A stretch of 64,000 nt of DNA from Xenorhabdus bovienii (GTDB lineage: Bacteria > Pseudomonadota > Gammaproteobacteria > Enterobacterales > Enterobacteriaceae). The stretch spans positions 62,001-126,000 of the forward strand of contig NZ_JANAIF010000002.1 in NCBI RefSeq assembly GCF_024721015.1, written 5' to 3'. Below the pieces are notes generated by a model that saw only the letters and a program-made list of their open reading frames with translations, was not told the origin of the DNA and did not search any database. Position 1 is the stretch's first letter. The number at the start of each line of letters is the position of its first letter. The position numbers were made by a program, and so were the translations under genes. This document shows positions 18,860 through 29,100 of the stretch, one piece after another.

Positions 18860-20296
18860 ATGAACTATGATGTGATTGTTGTAGGATCTGGCGCCATTGC
18901 AGGTTCAATTGCTTATGAACTTGCTGGTCGCCAATTGAAAGTATGCAGGTTGGGGTGTCTTGATCGTAGCAATGCGGCATCGAGAGCCGCAGGGGCAATG
19001 AATGGTTGTTTTGGTGAAGTGACCAGTGGGCTTATTGCGAGCGATTATGGAAAACTGAAACTCAAAATGGACCGTATCGCGAAGGATCGCTGGTCAACAT
19101 GGGCGCAGCGTTTGGCCGCATCTTCGGGAGATACCCGCCCTCTGTTTACCGCAAAAGGGACTCATGTCATTCTTAATACCGCTGGAATGGAGGTTGTTGA
19201 TAGTGTTAATTATGATGCTATAGAGAGTGTTCTTCGTGAATATAATGAGCCTTATGAAGTTGTTGAGCCGCGATCGATTAAGGGAATGAAACCTAACGAT
19301 TTGGCGCGTTCGCTTAAAGGGCTTTATATTCCAGAAGAACATGCCCTTAATTCCCATCTATTGCTTGAAATGTTGGATGCTGCATTGCTCCGGGAAGGCG
19401 GAGAAATCGTCGATAACAATGTTAAACGCGTTCTCACAGAAAATGGAATCATAGTGGGCGTTGAAACTGTCGATGGAGTACGTTTTACCGCAAATAAAGT
19501 GATTATTGCGGCAGGTGTGCAATCCCTCGATATATTATCAGACCAGACTTCTATCGTGCAGAAAATTCCACCGCTCTTTGCCGGTTATGGCGTGTCTGTT
19601 TTACTCAAAGTTAAAAATCCCGATGAGTTACCGACATCCGTTATTCGTACGCCTAATCGGGCATTTGCTTGTGGGCTACATTGTGTTCCGCGTAGTGATG
19701 GTGTTCTCTACGTCGGCGCGACTAACCTTTTGTCCAACCAGCCTCGTACACATGCGACAGTTGCTACCATACAGTTCCTTCTGGAGTGCGCCTACAACCA
19801 GTTAAATGTTGATTTGTTTGAATCAGAGATCCTTGCCATTCAGGTGGGTAACAGACCCATCTCTGCGGATGGTTTTCCATTGATTGGGCCGTGTGGTATA
19901 GACGGGCTGTGGCTTGTCACGGGTACATACCGGGATGGCCTGCATCAATCCCCACTTTTAGCGGATTATGTTGCGAATGCACTCATGGGGCTACCTAATC
20001 TGGAGATTGATTTGGCGGATTTTACACCTATTCGTCGGCCTTTAGTGGGGCTGAGTCGAGATATGACTATTTCGGAAGCGGCAAAGCAAACGGTAGCGAT
20101 GGGTTATGAATTTATCTGGAATCTTAAACCAGGGTGGGATGAATTAATCTATGAATCTTTACTCAATAGTTATGGTACACAAGTTGAATCTATTGATGAT
20201 ATCTATACGCCTCCCCCGGATTTGGTTGCATTCTCTTGCAAGGATGAGCAGATAACAAAGCGGCTACGTGATTACTACCGCTGTTGGAAGAAATAA
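18860..20296 (+). CDS. FAD-dependent oxidoreductase (DAO/glycine oxidase-like)
   Basis: I use ATG 18860, ten bases after gaagagg; a GTG at 18842 would add six residues. The 478-residue protein has an N-terminal dinucleotide fold (YDVIVVGSGAIAGSIAYELA), the AASRAAGAMNG segment of D-amino-acid/glycine oxidases, and the late FAD-binding motif RPISADGFPLIGP, then GLWLVTGTYRDGLHQSP. It is longer than ThiO-type oxidases by about 100 residues at the C-terminus (after residue 385), a region I do not recognise. The substrate cannot be told. It stands alone: a terminator lies 290 bases upstream and no co-directional partner follows for 630 bases, so a thiamine or natural-product role is not supported by neighbours. 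Confidence 0.7.
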   Translation: MNYDVIVVGSGAIAGSIAYELAGRQLKVCRLGCLDRSNAASRAAGAMNGCFGEVTSGLIASDYGKLKLKMDRIAKDRWSTWAQRLAASSGDTRPLFTAKGTHVILNTAGMEVVDSVNYDAIESVLREYNEPYEVVEPRSIKGMKPNDLARSLKGLYIPEEHALNSHLLLEMLDAALLREGGEIVDNNVKRVLTENGIIVGVETVDGVRFTANKVIIAAGVQSLDILSDQTSIVQKIPPLFAGYGVSVLLKVKNPDELPTSVIRTPNRAFACGLHCVPRSDGVLYVGATNLLSNQPRTHATVATIQFLLECAYNQLNVDLFESEILAIQVGNRPISADGFPLIGPCGIDGLWLVTGTYRDGLHQSPLLADYVANALMGLPNLEIDLADFTPIRRPLVGLSRDMTISEAAKQTVAMGYEFIWNLKPGWDELIYESLLNSYGTQVESIDDIYTPPPDLVAFSCKDEQITKRLRDYYRCWKK

Positions 20297-20926
20297 GTCG
20301 CCGGAAATCATCTGGGACATGAAAAATATCCTCCTAAATGCGCTGCGAGCATCTTTATCAGGGAATAATAAAGATGCATCGCAATATTGGCCGCATACCT
20401 CTCTGCCATCTTATTTTAAAATCCTATCCTATTAAGGTTATTTTATTTGTCATTTTAACCTGAGCTATACTCAAGATCCTCACATGCGACGTGTACGCTT
20501 CGGTGGATGCGCGTAGGTCGTGTTCAAACTGACGGCAATTATTGCACCTAATGGATAGGTTCTAAATAACGAATCAGTGTGAGAGTATTTTAGAATTATC
20601 CTCATAAATATAATGAATTTAATATTATTTGTTTTGCATTAATTATTGTTAACTGAATGTTAATAAAGAATGTTTTATCGAGTGATATTATTGTGTAATT
20701 TTGTTATTGAAAATAATTATAATGCTATTTTCTTTTTTGTAGAAGTGAGTGTTATTTATTTTATTGACGCTGTCGTTTTCATTTAATTTTTCTTACTTAA
20801 AATAAAACAGACTATGATTAACACACTGTCTTATTATTAATCTGCAATGTAAAAATACATAAATAATTATATATTTCAAAATGAAAATAATATTCCACTC
20901 AGCATAGCCCTTTGAAGGAGGCAGGT
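20297..20926. other. Intergenic, A+T-rich, no gene seen
   Basis: About 630 bases between the oxidase and tssF. I see no convincing reading frame. The first part (20470-20560) is G+C-richer and may be remnant sequence; the remainder is very A+T-rich and probably carries the promoter of the T6SS-like island. Confidence 0.5.
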
Positions 20927-22663
20927 ATGGAGGCTTTTCAGTTTTATTATCACTGGGAATTGGATTATCTGCGGCAACTCGAAAAACTGGTCGGTGAGGA
21001 AAAGCCCCATCTGGCAGATCACTTTAATGGAAATGATCCGGATATTGAAAGACTGAATCAAGGCTTTGCTGCTTTAATGGCTCGCTTGCATCAGAAAGTG
21101 GATGATACATTTCCGGAAATGACCCTGCCTCTGCTGCAACGATTAACCGCGCAATCTATCAAGGGCATTCCCGCTACCAGCGTCGTTCAGTTCGACAGGC
21201 GGGAAGGGTTTGATTTTTCCTACACCCTGCCGAGGGGCTCCGAAGTTTCATCAGGTACCGGGGCAACATTTGTCACAAGCCGAGACTGCCCTATTGAACC
21301 GCTGATATTGCTGGCGCGGGATATCACTTATCAGGCAGAAACCACCCTGATCACCCTCACGTTTCAATATATTGGCAAGGATGATCACTGGCCTATCCGC
21401 CCGCTTAGTCTGTTTCTCAGCCCTGATGAGGCAGTGGCGGATACCTTGATGCTGTCCCTGTGCCGCCTCTTGCAGCGCGCAGAACTGCACCATGACGGGT
21501 TGACTTATCCGGTCGAGCCTTTCTGGTTTGAACCGCTATCAGGCACTTCCCGGCTGATCTTATCACCGCCGATCGCTGTCGCGGGTAACTGGGCGCCGCA
21601 AATGCTGATGGAATCGCTCTATCTGCCCCATGTTCATCATTTCCTGACATTATCCTTGCCTACGGTGATGCGCAGCCGGTTATCCATGACGGAAAGCCGG
21701 CAGTTCAGCGTGACGCTGAAACTCTATGACGCCCTGCCTTTGTCTGAGGCGCAACTGGCTGATGCTTTTCAGCTCCATTGTGTCCCCGTCGTGAACCTTG
21801 AACGCCGATCGCAGGTGACACAGTCCTTTGCGCCCGATACCGCTCGTTATCCCCTGCCTTTGCCACCCGGACAGGGGCTCTTGCATATGACTGACCTCCG
21901 GTTAAAAGATGAACCCGGTAAAGAGCGCGGCAAGCGATGTCAGTTTTATCCGATGAGCCAATTCACGCATTTCTTCCGTAATGCCGATGAAGAAGTCTGG
22001 TTCTATGCGCTGGATATTACCCGTGATGCGTTGGGGCATCTGGAGTATGCACTCATGTTTTACGACAGCCATGCCCGGCCGATGGAACAGCCGCCGGAGC
22101 AGGAATTTACCTGCCATTTTGTGGCATTCGATACAGGGCTGCCGACATTGGCCGTGGGTGATATCTGCCACGCGAGTGAGGATATTCCTGATGGCCTGCA
22201 AGTCAACAATCTCACGCCCACCGCGCCCAGCTATCCGCCGGTTACCGACTCTTCACGCTATTGGGGGTTGCTGTCACACCATGCCGCCAACGGTTTCTGG
22301 CTGAACTCGGTATCGGCTCTCAAACAATTGTTATGGGATTACGATTTTTATGCGGATCTTGACCGTCATGCCCATCGCGATATCCAGCGGTTAACTGCGG
22401 GCATTTTAGCGATTCAATCCACGCCCGGTGACTGGCTGATCCGTGGCGTGCCTTACCGCTGTATCCATGTCGAACTGACACTGGATGAATCGGCTTATAC
22501 CCATCAGGGCGAACTGTTCCGGTTTGCCAATGCCTTGTACCAGTTTTTGCCGTTCTGTCTTACCGAAGATATGCGTATGCGAATGACCGTCATCGGGAAT
22601 ACTTCCGATATCCGCTGGCTTTTAGCGCCTTGTCCGCTTCAAGGGTATCGCCCAATTATGTGA
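20927..22663 (+). CDS. tssF: Type VI secretion baseplate protein TssF (orphan copy)
   Basis: ATG 20927 follows a perfect aaggagg site. The 578-residue protein shows the TssF (VasA/ImpG) layout: an N-terminal helix with YHWELDYLRQL, DPDIERLNQGFAALMARL, then FPEMTLPLLQRL, and near residue 510-550 the family signature RGVPYRCIHVELTLDES, then FRFANALYQFLPF. TssF pairs with TssG and TssK in the T6SS baseplate wedge. Here no tssE, tssG or other structural T6SS gene adjoins it; instead it leads a vgrG-effector island, with the vgrG ribosome site overlapping its stop codon. It may be full length and functional, or a specialised wedge for this effector. Confidence 0.88.
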   Translation: MEAFQFYYHWELDYLRQLEKLVGEEKPHLADHFNGNDPDIERLNQGFAALMARLHQKVDDTFPEMTLPLLQRLTAQSIKGIPATSVVQFDRREGFDFSYTLPRGSEVSSGTGATFVTSRDCPIEPLILLARDITYQAETTLITLTFQYIGKDDHWPIRPLSLFLSPDEAVADTLMLSLCRLLQRAELHHDGLTYPVEPFWFEPLSGTSRLILSPPIAVAGNWAPQMLMESLYLPHVHHFLTLSLPTVMRSRLSMTESRQFSVTLKLYDALPLSEAQLADAFQLHCVPVVNLERRSQVTQSFAPDTARYPLPLPPGQGLLHMTDLRLKDEPGKERGKRCQFYPMSQFTHFFRNADEEVWFYALDITRDALGHLEYALMFYDSHARPMEQPPEQEFTCHFVAFDTGLPTLAVGDICHASEDIPDGLQVNNLTPTAPSYPPVTDSSRYWGLLSHHAANGFWLNSVSALKQLLWDYDFYADLDRHAHRDIQRLTAGILAIQSTPGDWLIRGVPYRCIHVELTLDESAYTHQGELFRFANALYQFLPFCLTEDMRMRMTVIGNTSDIRWLLAPCPLQGYRPIM

Positions 22664-22674
22664 GGAGCTGCAAA

Positions 22675-24564
22675 ATGGATGGATTAGTGTTTACTTGCCA
22701 GATAGGTGCGTTACCGGCCACGACTTTTCAGGTAGTGAGTTTCAGTTTACAGGAAGGGCTGTCACAGCTTTACCACTTGTCTCTGACCGTGGTCAGCCCG
22801 CTTAACAGTGTGGTACTCAATGATCAGTTGGGCACTTATGCTTCTCTGACCGTCACCCGCAATGGCAAGGTGGATCGCACGGTCAAAGGGATCGTAGCGG
22901 GTGCCGCGCAGGGCAATACTGACGGGCGGCAGACTTACTACACGTTTACTGTCCGGCCGGAGATGTGGCGGATGAGCCTTCATCAGGACAGCCGCCTGTT
23001 TCAGCGGGAGTCCGTACCGGACATACTTAAAAAACTGCTGAAAGAACATCGTGTCAAATCGGACAGCAAGTTTTATGACGATAGTGATCACCACCCCGTT
23101 CGGGAATACACCACCCAGAAGCGCGAATCTGCCTATGACTTCTGGTGCCGGCTGGCAGCGGAAGAGGGGGTTGTTTTCTGGTTTGAGGAGGAACAACTGT
23201 TTTTCAGTGATTCCCATTTGGGGATGACGGCGGATCTTAATCTGACTTACAACGTCCAGCCCAGTACCGATGATAAAGATACCACCGCCTGGCAGTGGCA
23301 GTACGCAGAATACCTCTGTCCGGATGAGTATATTCACAAAGACTACAACTACCTGCGGCCTTCCCAACCGTTGCAGACACAGGCCACGTTACCGCAGGGC
23401 GGGCGTCATGCGGTGTTTGAAAGTTACGGCCGTTTCCCAGGGAGCAAAGAAGGTAAGCCGCTGGGCGAGGTGAGGCTTAACCAACTGAACAGCGAAAGTA
23501 AGTTGGGTTCGGCTCAAACCAACTGTATTCAGTTGCGTCCCGGCAAAATCTTTATCCTCAAATCCCATCCCATTGCGACCATGAATGACCGCTGGCAGGT
23601 GGTGACCGTGAATCACTATGGTTCCCAGCCACAGGCGGCAGGTCTTGCGGGTGAAGGCACTACGCTGACCAATAACGTCACCTTTATTCCGGGGAAAGAC
23701 GACTGGCGTCCGCCGTACCGTTACAAACCGCTGGCCGACGGGGATGAATTGGCAACGGTAGTGGGGCCGCCGGGCGAAGAGATTTTTGTCAACGAGCACG
23801 GCGCTATCAAGGTGCACTTCCACTGGAATCGCCATGATACACCGGGGGACGGCTCCTCCTGCTGGGTACGTGTGGCACAGGGCTGGAACGGCAATGGCTT
23901 CGGTTTTATGGCGATACCGCGTATCGGTCAGGAAGTGATTGTCTCTTACCTGAATGGCGACATTGACCGTCCCATCGTGACGGGGTGTAACTACAACGGC
24001 CTGAACCGTCCCCCCCTTGATTTACCCGCACAGAAAACCCGTACCACCTTCAAGACGCGTACCCATAAAGGGGAAGGATTTAATGAACTGCGGTTTGAGG
24101 ATGCGAAAGGCAGCGAAGAAGTGTTTATCCATGCCCAAAAAGACATGAACACCAAGGTGCTGAATAACCGGACGACACAAGTGCAGGGGAATCATACGGA
24201 AACGATTGATGGGAATCAGGCCGTTATAGTGAAAAAAAATAAGCAGGAAGTGGTACAGCATACCAGCACCGAAGTCGTCGGACTCGCCAAGACATTGACG
24301 GTGGGACAGTCTTATACCATTTCCGTCGGCGCCAATATGAATACCTCAGTTTCCATGAGCCAGACCGAAACGGTCGGCACGCAAAAAACCGTCTCCGTGG
24401 GGCAAACACTGACTATCTCGGCCGGCAAGGTGATCGAACTGAAATGCGGTAACAGCACATTGCGTATGGACAAAGACGGCAAAATTACCATCAAAGGGAA
24501 AGCGTTCCTGTTTGATGCCAGCGGCCCTGTGCAAATCCGTGGCAAAGACATTGACTTGAACTAA
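22675..24564 (+). CDS. vgrG: Type VI secretion spike protein VgrG (TssI)
   Basis: ATG 22675 has gaggagc eight bases upstream; longer in-frame starts lie inside tssF. The 629-residue protein has the Rhs/VgrG fold: a gp27-like part with LYHLSLTVVSP and SAYDFWCRLAAEEGVVFWFE, the gp5-like OB fold with VNEHGAIKVHFHWNRHD, SCWVRVAQGWNGNGFGF, IPRIGQEVIVSYLNGDIDRP, and a C-terminal beta-helix with repeated valine/glycine strands. There is no extra C-terminal effector domain; the protein ends shortly after the needle, so it carries the PAAR/Rhs cargo downstream. Confidence 0.95.
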   Translation: MDGLVFTCQIGALPATTFQVVSFSLQEGLSQLYHLSLTVVSPLNSVVLNDQLGTYASLTVTRNGKVDRTVKGIVAGAAQGNTDGRQTYYTFTVRPEMWRMSLHQDSRLFQRESVPDILKKLLKEHRVKSDSKFYDDSDHHPVREYTTQKRESAYDFWCRLAAEEGVVFWFEEEQLFFSDSHLGMTADLNLTYNVQPSTDDKDTTAWQWQYAEYLCPDEYIHKDYNYLRPSQPLQTQATLPQGGRHAVFESYGRFPGSKEGKPLGEVRLNQLNSESKLGSAQTNCIQLRPGKIFILKSHPIATMNDRWQVVTVNHYGSQPQAAGLAGEGTTLTNNVTFIPGKDDWRPPYRYKPLADGDELATVVGPPGEEIFVNEHGAIKVHFHWNRHDTPGDGSSCWVRVAQGWNGNGFGFMAIPRIGQEVIVSYLNGDIDRPIVTGCNYNGLNRPPLDLPAQKTRTTFKTRTHKGEGFNELRFEDAKGSEEVFIHAQKDMNTKVLNNRTTQVQGNHTETIDGNQAVIVKKNKQEVVQHTSTEVVGLAKTLTVGQSYTISVGANMNTSVSMSQTETVGTQKTVSVGQTLTISAGKVIELKCGNSTLRMDKDGKITIKGKAFLFDASGPVQIRGKDIDLN

Positions 24565-24576
24565 GGAGACAAGGCG

Positions 24577-25797
24577 ATGGAATTCAGAAACCTCACCCCC
24601 TTTTCGGTTATGAACTACCGGATGCTGGACACGGAAGATAAAGAATACCATGTGGTTGCCATGAAAGTGGGCTACCAGTTGCTGTCGGCGGGAAAGGGCG
24701 AATACCTGGCCGAACTGCTCCCCGTGATGTCCTTGTGTGTACAGGATCAGTATCGGGGGGCGCTGAATATCTCGCAGGTGTTGCAGGAAAGTGATCTGGC
24801 ACCGTTTAAGCCGAAATGTGACGTGATTGTCAATGGCACCGCCTATGCACCAGAAGGTAAGCCGTGTCCGGCTTTTCCTGTGCGTCTGCTACTGACCGAT
24901 GCCAACGGTGACACTCTGCTTGATAAGACACTGGAGATTTCCGGTGAGCGGGAATTTTTCCGCACGGATAACGGGCAATGGCAACTCTCCGAACCCAAAC
25001 CTTTTGACCGTCTGCCCCTTGATTATCGTTACGCTTTTGGTGGGGAATGCCGGATTGAGGCGGATGATGATGAAGTTGCCAATGCTTTGACGGAAGACGA
25101 TAAACTCTCCCCTGAACAGCGCAGCCAGCATCCTGATGGTGAACAGGCACCGATTGCTCATGCGGTTTTGGAATACAACCCTATCGGTTCAGGTTTTATC
25201 TTGCCCTGGTATGCACAGGCCAAAGATCTACCGCGCTATGCAGCACCGCGTATTACCCGGCCGGATGCGCCCATCACGGCGCAGCACTTCGCCGCGATGC
25301 TGTCCGGTCATTTACCGACGACTGAACCCGTCTGCCAGCCACAAGGGATGGGCGTTATCGGGCGGGCGTGGCTGCCACGGCGAACGCTGGCCGGCACTTA
25401 TGACCAGACGTGGCTGGACGAGCGCCATCCGTACCTGCCACAGGATTTTGACTTCGGTTACTGGAATGGTGCACCACAAGATCAACAGATTGACTGGCCG
25501 TCCACCGATATCACACTGCAACTGACTAATCTGACACCGGATGGCTCCTTACAAACCGAACTGCCGGGACATCGTCCTTTTATCCTGTTCCGTATGGAGG
25601 ATGGTGATCTTCTTCCGGTTCTGATGAACCTCGATACCCTGATTATTGATACCGATGCAATGACACTGGAACTGACTTTTCGTCTGCATTTCAGCATTGA
25701 CTTACTCATCAGAGTCACAGAAGCGCGGTTTGAAATAAATCCCAAAGCCCCCTTAATCACATTTGCACCCCAACCGGAGCAGAATCATGGCGGATAA
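24577..25797 (+). CDS. DUF2169 T6SS accessory/adaptor protein
   Basis: The 406-residue protein opens MEFRNLTPFSVMNYRM and continues AMKVGYQL, the typical start of DUF2169 proteins. Later it has RYAFGGECR, the NPIGSGF motif and GVIGRAWLPRR, all conserved in the family. DUF2169 proteins are encoded between VgrG and PAAR-like effectors and are thought to help load the effector on the spike. An aaggagac site precedes the ATG by six bases; the 3' end overlaps the PAAR-like gene by eleven bases. Confidence 0.88.
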   Translation: MEFRNLTPFSVMNYRMLDTEDKEYHVVAMKVGYQLLSAGKGEYLAELLPVMSLCVQDQYRGALNISQVLQESDLAPFKPKCDVIVNGTAYAPEGKPCPAFPVRLLLTDANGDTLLDKTLEISGEREFFRTDNGQWQLSEPKPFDRLPLDYRYAFGGECRIEADDDEVANALTEDDKLSPEQRSQHPDGEQAPIAHAVLEYNPIGSGFILPWYAQAKDLPRYAAPRITRPDAPITAQHFAAMLSGHLPTTEPVCQPQGMGVIGRAWLPRRTLAGTYDQTWLDERHPYLPQDFDFGYWNGAPQDQQIDWPSTDITLQLTNLTPDGSLQTELPGHRPFILFRMEDGDLLPVLMNLDTLIIDTDAMTLELTFRLHFSIDLLIRVTEARFEINPKAPLITFAPQPEQNHGG

Positions 25798-26143
25798 CTA
25801 TATTGCCCGTAAAGATACCCAATGGCTGATTATCAGTCTGGTTCCTGATGTCTGTAAAACCCCGATGGGACCGGCCACTCCTCCAGTTCCTTATCCTGTT
25901 ATCGCCAAACTGGAAGATTCCTCTGCACCAGTCACATCGGTACGGGCAAACGGGCAGCCAGTGGTGGTATTTGGGCAAAGTTTCGTCCCACAGACATTGG
26001 GGGATGAAGCGGGTACGGCTACAGGGATTAAAAGTGGCACGGTGGGGGGGAAGTGTCACCCGAAAGAACATACTCAAACGGTGCGGGCGGGCGGTAAATT
26101 GACATTGCGCCATGCAGATAAGTTCTGGATGAATGGGGCATAA
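25787..26143 (+). CDS. PAAR-like spike tip protein, DUF4150
   Basis: The chosen start at 25787 is preceded by ggagcagaatc and lies inside the end of the DUF2169 gene. The 118-residue protein shows the DUF4150 pattern: VPDVCKTPMGPATPPVPYPV, a segment with VFGQSFVP, then GDEAGTATGIKSGTVGGKCHP and TVRAGGKLTLRHADKFWMN. DUF4150 proteins cap VgrG like PAAR proteins and usually precede or are fused to Rhs or other toxins. The following rhs gene begins 10 bases after its stop. Confidence 0.88.
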   Translation: MADNYIARKDTQWLIISLVPDVCKTPMGPATPPVPYPVIAKLEDSSAPVTSVRANGQPVVVFGQSFVPQTLGDEAGTATGIKSGTVGGKCHPKEHTQTVRAGGKLTLRHADKFWMNGA

Positions 26144-26153
26144 GGGTGGAAAT

Positions 26154-29100
26154 ATGGCAAAAGGCGCAAGAAGTGATAGCCCAACAGGCACAGGGAATAC
26201 GGTGGGCGTTATTGTGGGGCAGGCTCCACAAGCCAATAAATCGCCACAGGAGTCCAATCCAGTGGTTAAGAGAAAGAAGAGAAAGGTAGCTGATTTTTCT
26301 GAAAAACTGGGCAGAGAGAATGAAAACGAAAAGTCTGACTATAAAGAGCATGGAGATATAAACAAAGATACCGACGGTACAGTGCCTGAGCATAAAAATT
26401 TTAGTCAGCGTTTTGGAGATAAATTTTCTGATGGTTTTCATTGGGGTAAAAAGAAAATTTCTGATGGTTTTCATTGGGGTATAAATAAAGGTTCTACTGT
26501 TGCTCATCAGTTAGTGAGTGAATCTGCTGAAGAAGCTCATTGGCTTTTGGATAAAGCGCCTGATTTTAGGGGGAAAGATTTAGCTCATCGGCTTATAGAT
26601 AACGCTGCTGATGATGCTTATTGGCTTGTGAATAAAGGTTCTGATGCTTCTCGATGGGTTGTGGATAAAGCTCCTAGTCTTGTTGGTCATTGGGTTAATG
26701 AACAAGGATATAATCTTATTGAAGCAGTCAAGCACCCTGTCGAAGCAATAAAAGGGGGGGGAAAGGATTTTTTTAATACTGTAGTCGATCTGGCACAAAT
26801 TATAGAGAAAATTCCTGAAATGGAAATGAAAGCACTGGGGAAGACGCTTTCACTTATTGGAGCAAAAAACGCAGGTGCTGCGGTTTTTAATTTTGGTCAG
26901 GGGTATGGAGATACAGTTCAAGGAGCTTTAGGGGCTTTACATATGGAGCTAAGTAACCCGGCTCAGCAAGGTGGAGCTTTAATAGGTAATATTGCCATGT
27001 TCTTTATTGGCCCCGGTGAAGTAAAAACAGTAATGAAAGTAGGTGCTGAGTCAGTAACTTTTCTCTCAAAAGTAGTAAAAGGAGAAGGAGTAATAACTAA
27101 AGTTCTCGAAACAGAAAAAGGATTGTCCGGCGTCAGGACTGTAACTGGAGCAAAAAAATTAACCCAAACAGAGCAGATAGGTATCCGATCTGCAAGAACG
27201 GAAAAAGAGCCGCTTATTAGTTCCAAGAAACCAAAGAAAACCAAAAAAGATCCTCCAGATGATTCGGGCAAGAATGATTCTTCTAAGTGTGAAGGTGGTA
27301 GTTGTGGAAAAGGCGAACCTGTCGATATCACCTCTGGCGATTACTTACAAACATTCTCAATCATTACCATCCCCGGCTTGTTACCAATCACCCTAACCCG
27401 AACCTATCGCTCTGCCGCCTGTCTGAGTGGATTATTAGGGCGAAAATGGGCTGATGATTGGTCACGTCAACTAGTACTGGACGATGAAAAAGTCCATTTT
27501 ACCGATGCTGATGGGCAGGTTTATGATTTCTCAACACCGGAAAAACAGGTATTGGCACGTAATCGTCATCTCCTTCATTGTTTACTGACAGGAGAGCTTG
27601 ATGGTGAACTGTGTCTGGTTAATAAACAGATCCAGAAAACATTCCATTTTAACCATATTGTGGGTAACAGGCGTCGGTTGTCTGCCATCACGGATCGCCA
27701 TCAGAATCATATTCAGTTTATCTATAACGACCAGCATCAGCTGATGGAAGTTGTACGCAATGACGGTTTCCGATTAACGCTTCACTATCAAGATAATCAG
27801 CTCCAGACAGTAGATTACCACTTTCAGCAGATACAACAGTGTCTGGTCACCTGCCATTATGACCAGCACGGTTATCTGGCAGAATGTGATGCCTTTCAGC
27901 AAAACCATCTCTGGCATGAATACACCGCACAAGGGTTTATGACCCGCTGGCATGATACGGATAAGACCGATTTTTATATTCACTATGATGAACGTGGACG
28001 GGTAATTTCCACCCATTCTTCCGCAGGTTATTGGGACGATCGTTTTATCTATGACGATGAGGCTCGCGTTACCACTTATCTTGATGCTGAAGGCGGAAAA
28101 ACCCTTTCCTATTACAACCAGAATAATCAGGTGATCCGCGAGGTTGATCCGTTAGGGCGTGAAATCCGTACGCAATGGCGTTACAACCAGAAGGTTTGGG
28201 AAATTGATCCACTGGGAGGTTATACCACTTTTGATTACAACAATGACGGTGCATTAACTGAAATTGTATTACCAACGGGGGACGCTTTTTATTATGACTA
28301 TGATGAACATGGTCAACTTATCGAAGCGATTTTACCCACGGGGGATATCTGGCGTTTCCATCATGATCAGCAAGGTAATCTGACTGCTGTCACCAACCCG
28401 CAAGGGCACAAAGAAGAATATCAGTACGGCATTCATGGGGAACTGCGGCAACATCTGCTACCGGATGGCCGGCAATGGCATTATGCCTATGATGAGCATC
28501 AGCGACTTGCCGCAATTATGACGCCTGATGGCCAAACGACGGGTTTGGAGTTAGATGAACTGGGGCGTCTGCGCCGTATTACCAATGCACTGAAGCAGGA
28601 AAGTCGTTATCGCTACAGTAACGTCCATGCTAGCCTGAATGGCAGTGTGACCGAAGTTGAACTGCCGGATGGCGTCACCCAGCATATGGAATATGACAGC
28701 GAGCGACGGATTGCGGCTGTCACCGACGGAGAAGGCCGCATTACTCGCTATAGTTATGGCGCTTTTGACCTGCTTACCCACGTTACCCGTCCCGATGGGA
28801 CGACATTGTACTTTGGTTATGATCGTCTCACCCGTTTTTGTTCTGTCACTGCGTCTACAGGGGAAACTTACCGCTATGAGCGGGATGTCGCCGGTCAGAT
28901 TATCCGTGAAATCGATTTTACCGGCCGCACTATCGACTATCAGTATGATGAGCTGGGGCGTCGTATTCAGGCACATTATCCTGATAATCATCTGCTACGC
29001 TGGCATTACTCCTCATCGGGTTTGTTGACCCGACAGGAAACCTGGTATCAGGATGGGGACAGGTCTGAACTGAAAGCCTCCACCACCTATGAGTACAACG

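Noticed and set aside
20470..20560. G+C-richer segment that might be a tRNA or repeat element
   Set aside because: It does not fold as a tRNA by eye and has no second copy in the window.
26133..26153. Earlier ATG for the rhs gene
   Set aside because: It lies inside the DUF4150 gene without a ribosome site; ATG 26154 has one.
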